From: Glandiceps talaboti
Taxonomy: Eukaryota > Hemichordata > Enteropneusta > Spengelidae
NCBI RefSeq assembly: GCF_964340395.1
Contig: NC_135552.1
Location: 5,689,981 to 5,753,980, forward strand
DNA length: 64,000 bases
Direction: 5' to 3'
Position numbers and translations under genes: made by a program. Numbering within the stretch: position 1 is the first letter of the stretch; the number at the start of each line of letters is the position of its first letter. This document shows, one piece after another, positions 56,450-64,000 of the stretch. The notes beneath the pieces are model-generated. The model was not told the origin of the DNA. It saw only the letters and a list, made by a program, of their open reading frames with translations, and did not search any database.

Positions 56450-57393
56450 CCCTTCCTCCCCGTAAGTACCCATATTGGGTTTGTAGAAAGTCTATAGCCA
56501 CATCATTGAGTACCAGTCTTGAAAGGGTTCAAGTGTTGCAAAAATACTTACTACTGTTTGAATACTAGTATACATACAATGTACAGTGTAGCATGCTATG
56601 ATATGAGCAGACACCCTAGGCCTGTGATTGCAGTGATCCCTTGGACATAGCTTTGTGTGTATATTTCAATTAATCTCTATCTAGAGACATATAGTCACCA
56701 TATAGGAAGTCCTCATGCGTGTAGATGTGTCAAATATCATTAATTTGAGATAATATCTATGGCATATTATGAATTTATTGAAGTTGAAGGAAACCATACT
56801 TTATATTACAGTACAACTCTTCATTGTTTATTTTGACTTTGTGTGGTGTTTTATACTGTGTTGTAGTAAAGTTTGAATTTCTAATTTATTGGCCCATGTA
56901 GTCTAGTTACTATATGTGTAGTTGTTCTCTACGCTCTCTATCTAACGTATAGTCAAATGGACAAATTCTGTCAAAAATCTAGCTAAATCTCCTGCTGGGG
57001 AGGGGATGAACAGCGCATGTTGGTTGTAATCCATCACACATTGACAGGTAGTTGTAATTGGTTACTTCATTCAGTTTACTACAAATTCAGCTTTCAATTC
57101 TACACATTCATATCAACACTCCAATAGCATAAACAATTGCTGTTCGTGGTAAAAATGGAGTTATGTGCTAGAGAAGTTCATTTGATTAAATAGCGGAGAT
57201 GATCGTAACGTGTATATGACTTGGCTATTCGCTCCCAATGAGATCAACATGATTTGTGACACTTTGAACTCAGTTTATCACACAATGTGTGGTGCCATCC
57301 AACAGGACACTAGTATAAAAACTAATACAATAAAAATTGTAACATTTGTGACAAGATGTCCTTGTATCACAAAGATATGTTGTGATGAATTGA

Positions 57394-57773
57394 GTACAGC
57401 GGATTCCAAAATACCATTCAGCGACTCTGTTTGATACAAACACGCAGAAACTAATGAGGAACTACACGTTATACTTCAAGATAGCCAGATTGAATGTCTA
57501 CAGTTTCTGACAACGTTTTGTCTAAATGAAATGAACTGATGTGCAACCATGCAGACATCAAAATTAAAAGTCAATAATCGGCACCCGAATGCCTGCGCCT
57601 TGTGAAGTTGTTGTGGTATATTAGTTTGAATGGTTTATTACATTCAGACTAATGTAGCAATAAATTGTGATAGTGCTACTAAAAGTGTATCATGTACATG
57701 TACAGTTCCTTATTGATTTCTGCATGGCTGTCTCAAACAGAGCCGTTGAACGGTATTTTGAAATCCGCTGTAA
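57394..57773. mobile_element. Palindromic MITE, family 1, copy 3
   Basis: Ends TACAGCGGATTCCAAAATAC and GTATTTTGAAATCCGCTGTA are near-perfect complements, with CTCTGTTTGATACAA / TGTCTCAAACAGAG inside. The middle is more diverged than in the other copies. Confidence 0.8.
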
Positions 57774-58555
57774 TTTAGTTGAATAATTTCTCATAGGTAC
57801 AGGTATATAATCATTTTTTAGTTTCGTCCACATCTATGATCTAACATAAAGAGTGCACTGAAGACACCTACCAGTATTTCTAATAACAAATAAATCTTTA
57901 TTTATGAAATACTAGAGGAAGGAGCTGAAAATAAAAATTGTTTTGTGCGACTGAACAGACACGCACTTGTATTATTTCTTATGAAACAAAATTTAGAATT
58001 TTCCTATCCCTCACTATGTAGGAACTAAACAGAACTACAGTGTTATTATTTTGTGACCTGTGTTAATCTCATCCAGCCTCAAGGCAAAGTCATTTAAACC
58101 TACATGTAACTTGGACAAAGTATCACCATTTTCTGTGTGGTTAAAATATTACCATGTGAACATCAGTGGAAAAGAATTTGATCATGAGGTCATTGTACTG
58201 TTTCTGATTGGCACTTCACTATGGCAGGTCAAGGGTCAGTAAATGATATTAGTGAAGAGTACTCTCAATAATGCTCAATTGTGAGCTGGTTACTTTGTTA
58301 GTTTGTATTTAGCAGTAAGATGCTGGTACAATTCATAGCATACACATAAGGTCATGATTTTATACATGTATGACCTGAATACCATAGTTCCAAGTTCACA
58401 AATCCTTACATGTACGGATGTATTCATATTAGAGAAACACAAAATTGTATTCAACGTCCCTAATCCTGCCAAAGCCATTATCTTCTACATGAACTTGACC
58501 TGAAGAGGGTTGTCACAAGTCACAAAATGTACTCTGCTTCCTTTCCATGAAAAAC

Positions 58556-58926
58556 CTGTCCACACTACAAAATCTGATCTGGATCCAGTTCGGTTTACCT
58601 GTCCATATTTGTAGTTAATTTGTATCTGATTTAAATGATCAGGATTGAAGCCTACTCTGGTTGGTGGTTTCAATCCGGATCAATGTAATTCAAAGCAGAT
58701 CGTGATCAGTTAGGCCTGCTGTGGACAGGTGTGTACTCGAGTGAATTAGCTTGATAATAAGTAATCCGAATCTAAGCTGGTACATAGGTGGACAGGTACG
58801 CTAATGTAAATCGAATCGAATCCATCCTAAGATTTTTTAGTGTGGACGGAAAGTGGAATCGATGCGGATTATAGTGATCTGGATCAGTTTAATTCGAATT
58901 GGATCTGGATCAGGTATGGACTGGAC
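58556..58926. mobile_element. Palindromic repeat with GATCTGGATC blocks
   Basis: CTGTCCACACTACAAAATCT and GATCTGGATCCAGTTCGG at the left oppose AAGATTTTTTAGTGTGGACG and GATCTGGATCAGTTTAATTC at the right. CTGTCCA/TGGACAG blocks recur three to four times (58600, 58723, 58790), so it looks like a nested or rearranged DNA-transposon-derived repeat. Confidence 0.6.
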
Positions 58927-59290
58927 TTATGTTTCAATCCTTGGTCATTGCATTAGTGTTAGCTTATCAAAAGGATTACATAACATCATTCTTTTGTTGT
59001 GGGCCAACCTTTTCTATAGCTCTGCCAGACACTTTTTCACACCTGAATTTTAATCCCAGTCTGAAGTAGGCCTTTAAGTAATTGCTAACTGCTGCCTTCG
59101 TTATCGTACTAACTAATTGCCAACCGCTGCCTTCGTTATCGTATGTTTATAAATTGGTAGAGTCAGAAGACATGAGGTAAAGTTTATATTATAGCTAGAT
59201 ATTGGGATTATTGTGTTGTTTTATAAATGGTTATTCCGTACATATAACTTTACCAACCAAAGGCAAATTTTCTTTCCATGGAAAGTGCTT

Positions 59291-59640
59291 ACTGCCCATT
59301 TTGTGTTAATGTTCACTGGCTGTGTTTGATACAACCATGCAAAAAAAAAAAAACAATAAGAAACTGTACATTCTACACTTTAATAATGATAGCAAGACAG
59401 TTTCTTGCTACATTTTGTCTACTACAAAATGAAATAAACTAACATGCCACTATACAGACATCAAAATATTGGTGCCTGCGTGTCTGTGTGTCTAGTTGCA
59501 GTAAATTTGAATGGTTTATTTCATGTACACAACTGTAGCAAGTCATTGTCATGTTGCCATCTTAAAGTTTAGCATGTTCAGTTGCTTTCAGATTGGTTGC
59601 ATCAAACTGAACCAGTGAACACTAGCATGAAATGGGATGT
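59291..59640. mobile_element. Palindromic MITE, family 1, copy 4
   Basis: CTGCCCATTTTGTGTTAATG, TTCACTGGCTGTGTTTGATA at the left; GGTTGCATCAAACTGAACCA, GTGAACACTAGCATGAAATG at the right. Contains TTGCTACATTTTGTCTAC and a poly-A run of 13 at 59340. Confidence 0.8.
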
Positions 59641-60141
59641 CTCATTAGCCATCATAATTATTTCATACTGTTTGTTTGGCATTTCCCAAGGGTTCCACTT
59701 ATCTTAAACATTGTTTAGTGTTTATAACAAAGGATCATACATTACTTTTGTATATTTAGCTAGTTAGATTCATGGGAACTCATAAATTCAAAGAAAAAAA
59801 AATATATGTATAAAAGAATAATTTTCAAGAAGTGAACGCAATGTGTACCATACAAATTATGTGTACATGTTTGTCAGGGCTGTAAAGAAATCCTGTTTTA
59901 AAATAACTGTATGTCCTCAAGATACTGAGGTGTGTTAACGCATGTCTGTATCAAAGAATATCAATCTGGTGACAGTTTTGCACATGTCTGTGTTGTAAGA
60001 ATGATTTGAGTTTCTATTGTCCAAGTGTATTGTAAGCAATACAGAAGTCGACACAGTATCAAATGTAAAAATGTCCTGAGACTTAATAGCCTTTATTTTC
60101 AAAGTGAAAGTGAACTAGAATCAGAGTAAAGAAAATAGAAT

Positions 60142-60348
60142 TCAAAAAGACAAAGAAGAAGTAGAAGTAGGGCAGGTACTACTCTTTTTAAAAAAATGCT
60201 GTTGCAGAGAGCTCGGTGTCAGAAAACTTGTGTCCTTGCATTCAGCGCTAATGAGGTCTATCAATGCAACCTTTTGTTTGATACTCTCAGTTTCTTGAGA
60301 CAAAAGTGGTTGTAAATTGGCCTGCAGGTAGGACTTAAAAATAGACAT
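60142..60348 (-). CDS. Candidate small antisense ORF (68 aa), unknown function
   Basis: The minus strand opens at 60348 with a favourable context (CAACCATGT, A at -3) and ends at 60142. The product begins MSIFKSYLQANLQPLL, followed by SQETESIKQKVALIDLISAE, an amphipathic helix-like stretch, and ends in a Ser/Thr-rich tail. A canonical AATAAA lies about 45 nt after the stop (complement of 60092-60097). I do not recognise a family, there is no signal peptide or membrane segment, and it lies inside the presumed long intron of the DDT gene on the opposite strand. It could equally be a chance ORF or the last exon of an unrecognised gene: a second open block at 60363-60510 (KMVSTYNWTPSVGDQQSTED) lies just upstream. 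Confidence 0.25.
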   Translation of the reverse strand: MSIFKSYLQANLQPLLSQETESIKQKVALIDLISAECKDTSFLTPSSLQQHFFKKSSTCPTSTSSLSF

Positions 60349-60599
60349 GGTTGTTTAGTATGGTTAGTAATACCCTGTAAGCCAATTGCCACGAGTCACT
60401 GACCCACATTGTCTGATGTCGTCGTTGTCGTTGTCTTCTGTACTTTGTTGGTCCCCAACTGATGGTGTCCAGTTGTAGGTACTGACCATCTTGGATTTGT
60501 TGCTACATACATGCAAAGAAAAGCAACATATGCAACTGCATGTGTTTATGTGTACACCTATCAGCAAGGGGAACTTTCAATAGATAGTGTGACCCTGAT

Positions 60600-63500
60600 T
60601 AGATATATATATTTTGATAAGGATGGCAAGATTTCCCATAGGATGTAGTATATGACATGTACATTGACATGAATATGCAAATTAACGTGGCTGACATTTT
60701 TTTATAGGTATTTGGGTGGTCAGATGTGATGCTATATGTTTATCAAATATGGTGTACTTCACTTAAATAATTGTTCAAATTTGAGAATTTCATACATGTT
60801 GGCCCCTTCAGTTGAATATGAAAAGTTGCACAGGTACATACAATTGTATATATTACACTGCAAATAGTAGGAAACTTAAAAAAAACCCTTACATTGTGTT
60901 TCCTTCTTGCATGTAATTTGTCGGAATTTCTGAACAGTACTGGACACACATGCCTGACTTTTTTGAATTCAGTATGTATCATGATGAAAGTGTGATGGAC
61001 AATTGATTTGTTTGAGTAGCCATTGGACATCAGACTCCTTGTTGCAAGTGTCATATTGTCCTTGTTGGCTGTTTACAGTGTACCTGTACCACTTCTCAAT
61101 TTCTTGGTAGCGAAGGTTGTCCATGATTTGCTGGAGGAGTAAACTGGCATACACTGACCTTCTGTTCTAGTTTTTAGAACTGGTAACTTGAGGATCATGT
61201 TACTACGTACCATAGGGCTTCTAGCATTAAATACCCCATCAAAAATAGCGCTAATAGATGTACTTGTAATTTATGTAACCCTTCTATTAAATTTAATAAA
61301 ATATGAATTTATTTTCTTAGTTTGGGTCAGTTGTCTGGAAAGGTGGCAAAATAAACACAGTGGTTACAAGATATTGTTGTAAAATACCGTTTTGCTGTAT
61401 AAATAATTTGTGCAAGAAAAAACAACTCATGTTCATGATTTCTTACTTGAGACATGAATGTTTCAACAAACAAATGACCTGTAAAGGTTAAATGCTGTAA
61501 ATGTCAAAGGTCATTGTAGCTTATGATGTTCCAATGTGTTATCTTGAGATCAGTTGACCTGACACATGAGGTGTATTGCTCTTTGGATTTGCTTATTTGC
61601 TTACCTTCTAGGACAGTTTTGTTTTGACTTATTTTTTTTATACAAAGTTTTTTCAAATTTGAAAAAAAAACACTTTCAAAAGAAAAACTAGTGGTTAGAG
61701 AATATCCTGAGTCAATTTAAATTCTAACAGTTAACATAAAACATTACCATGCCATGTGCACAAAATGAGATTTATTCTAGTTTGCCTAGATACATGGAAC
61801 ACCAGTTTTAGGCATCTCCACTCCAGATGAGAACCGTAGGTTTTTTGATACGACCAGTTTTTGTAACAAAATATAACAATGTAGTCTGAGTGTTGTGACT
61901 TGATTTTGTAAGTGGCCATATTTGTAGTATTTGGTGATCAGTGATAATTCAAAGAAATGACACCAAAGTAATAACTGATCATGAAAAAAAGACAAAGGGT
62001 GTCTAGGTGATAAATGAAGTCCTGAATGAGTTCTTTGCCCTAGGCTATTAATACCACCTGCCACTCTGATTGTAGTAATGTGCCATGGTAAATGCAGGTC
62101 AGAATGGTAAAACAAAACCAACAATTTTGAAGGAAAAATAGGCAAATAACTGTTAATGTACAAACAAGTGATGAAAAATGAACAATGTTTGGAAATTAAA
62201 TCATTTGTTGTTGTTGAAAAATCAAGGTCAAAATGATAAATGAAAATAATACCAACATTTCAAAGGCACTATTTGGAAATAACTTGAATGTTCAAAGAGG
62301 GAATGGAAATGAAAAAATTATGAATATTTTTGAAAAAATTCTTGATGAAATATTTATGCGTACATAGCAGCAGCTATAGATTTGAATACCTTTGTCCTAG
62401 AGATGTACAAGAAAAAATATGTAGGTTATACTGACTTTTGATTCATTCCTGGTTTGTACTTCTGCTGTATATGTCTGTTCTCTTTTGAAGTATATTTATA
62501 GGTTCTCTCAGAAAATGTGATGTATTTTGTATCAAATACTATATTTATTTAGTGTCTTTGCTGAGGCTTGGCAACCTGATAATGGCAGGAGGGGAGGTGA
62601 AACTTTCGTAGATTTTCATAGTTTATATATCATTATTTTGATAAGAAGTCCTGTAAACTAGTAATATTACAGCATGTTCATTCTTGTATCACGCACGACC
62701 AATGGCTGCCTAGTGGCAAAAGCCAGCAAACATTCTGTTTGACAAAGTCTGTCGACCTTTCAAGGCGAAATGTTACTCGTAAGTAATAAGAACCCTTGAT
62801 TGTGGTACAAGAACGAATTATTACTATATGTTTTACCGACCTGATGAATGTGTTGAAGAACCCTGTTAAATGTTTGGGAACTTAAAATTTAATCTTGTCT
62901 AATCAAAAAACTGCTAAAATTTCATCCCGTTCAACAGATGTATATGTACTGCCATGAGCAAAAATATTGTTAAGTTTTGTTCTTGGTAGACATTTTTCTT
63001 TAGGATAGAGAATTCCTGGAAGGGGGGGGGGGGGGGTATGGTAAATAAAAGTTGATGTGAACTCAAAGACATGGATAAGTGATGTGATTGAGGAATTTTA
63101 GCATATGGCATATGTTACCAACTTACTCTTAGTAAAACCATCATGTACATGTACATGTATACAAATATTTGTCTGCAGTAAGAACAGCTCCCCTAGACTC
63201 TGTGTACCAGAGGTTTACTACAGTACTATAGTATAATACCGTTTGTAGGAAAATACCAATCTCTGACCACCACAGTTTATTGTCTCTGTTCTTGGTTGTT
63301 CTGAAAATACAGCAAAAATGCTGAAATCTTGAGAGAGAAAAAAGGGAAACCAGGAATTCGATATCATTTTCTTGATCTCAAATTAAGTAGAGAATTTTTA
63401 TCAGTTTTACCGTTCATTGACTCAGGACATACTTAGCAGTCAAATGATGAGACTTGTGTAGAAAGTGTCCTGCAGCTATTATCATTGATAAATGTGGAAA

Positions 63501-63700
63501 GTACAGTTACTGATAGTAAATGATGCTTCAATTTATTAAGATCTATGAGTAAGACTTGTTTAGAATATTTCTTCATGTCTTCGTTGGACTTCAAGACAAC
63601 TGCAAAAAATTTGACTGTTTGTATTTGGCATAAAGAGTAATCTAGACAACACTGGTAACATAATCTGTCAAATATGTTTTGTGCCGTCCTTTGAAGGGTC
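60600..63700. other. Intronic sequence, nothing recognised
   Basis: AT-rich intron-like sequence with poly-G at 63020-63036 and no supported exon, MITE or tandem array. Confidence 0.45.
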
Positions 63701-64000
63701 AAAATTAGCAGTAGTCCAGGATACATACATGTAGCCCACTAATATTGTATCTAGACTACCAAATTAGTAGTAGTTCAGAACACTCATACTACTAAACATT
63801 GTATCTAGACTACATTGTACCAAATTAGCAGTATTACCAAATTAGTAGTAGTTCAGGACACACAGACTACTAAACATTGCACCAAGACTACCAAATTAGC
63901 AATAGTCTAGGACACACAAACTACTAAACATTGTATCAAGACTACCAAATTAGTAGTAGTCCAGGACACATAGAATACTAAACATATTGTATGTAGACTA
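63701..64000. repeat. Minisatellite at the window edge
   Basis: Repeats of ACCAAATTAGTAGTAGTYCA, GGACACACAGACTACTAAAC, ATTGTATCAAGACT with a period of about 60-65 bp, at least four to five units, imperfect, continuing past the end of the window. Confidence 0.85.

Noticed and set aside
61786-62163. 125-codon minus-strand frame in the long intron
   Set aside because: Residue composition is not protein-like in pattern and no family, start context or poly(A) signal was seen.

Overview
This is an AT-rich metazoan nuclear window with spliced genes, GT-AG introns, very dense microsatellites and many palindromic repeats. The invertebrate-style gene structures, the recurrent ATGTACATGTA-type words and the abundance of foldback MITEs suggest a marine invertebrate deuterostome or lophotrochozoan (hemichordate, cephalochordate or brachiopod-like). 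I cannot fix the species from sequence alone.

Layout. 1-1150 holds nothing I recognise. 1158-8770 is a nested repeat complex: two arms of a several-kb inverted repeat (1158-2935 and 4246-7215) flank a central element that carries a decayed fragment of a non-LTR retrotransposon ORF plus a tetranucleotide array, and a second truncated copy of that element follows in tandem at 7216-8770. Next come two head-to-tail paralogues of lysosomal di-N-acetylchitobiase (CTBS, GH18), each with seven coding exons and identical intron phases: CTBS-1 (8926-22591) and CTBS-2 (28621-34919). Intron 3 of CTBS-1 is filled by a 7.1-kb minisatellite (12601-19763) of 104 units, 97 of exactly 70 bp and 7 of exactly 50 bp, with a perfect 1.5-kb higher-order duplication. 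35-40.6 kb is intergenic with MITEs and a long GA tract. MAP1LC3 (the ubiquitin-like autophagy protein) lies on the minus strand (45882 to 40695, four exons). It is divergent from a plus-strand gene whose first three coding exons (48473-49398) encode a DDT-like chromatin-remodelling domain. That gene continues beyond the window, and the remaining 14.6 kb reads as its first long intron, holding three kinds of palindromic element, two minisatellites and one small antisense ORF.

Functionally, the two chitobiases would act in the lysosome on the reducing end of chitobiose cores, and LC3 on autophagosome membranes that deliver cargo there. A CACGTG core sits about 100 bp upstream of the CTBS-2 start, and a perfect GTCACGTGAC palindrome about 95 bp upstream of the DDT-gene start. 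CTBS-2 is close to the canonical enzyme. CTBS-1 keeps the catalytic acid but has lost a conserved loop and looks diverged. All exon structures were read by eye from frame, splice consensus and family knowledge; no database search was run.
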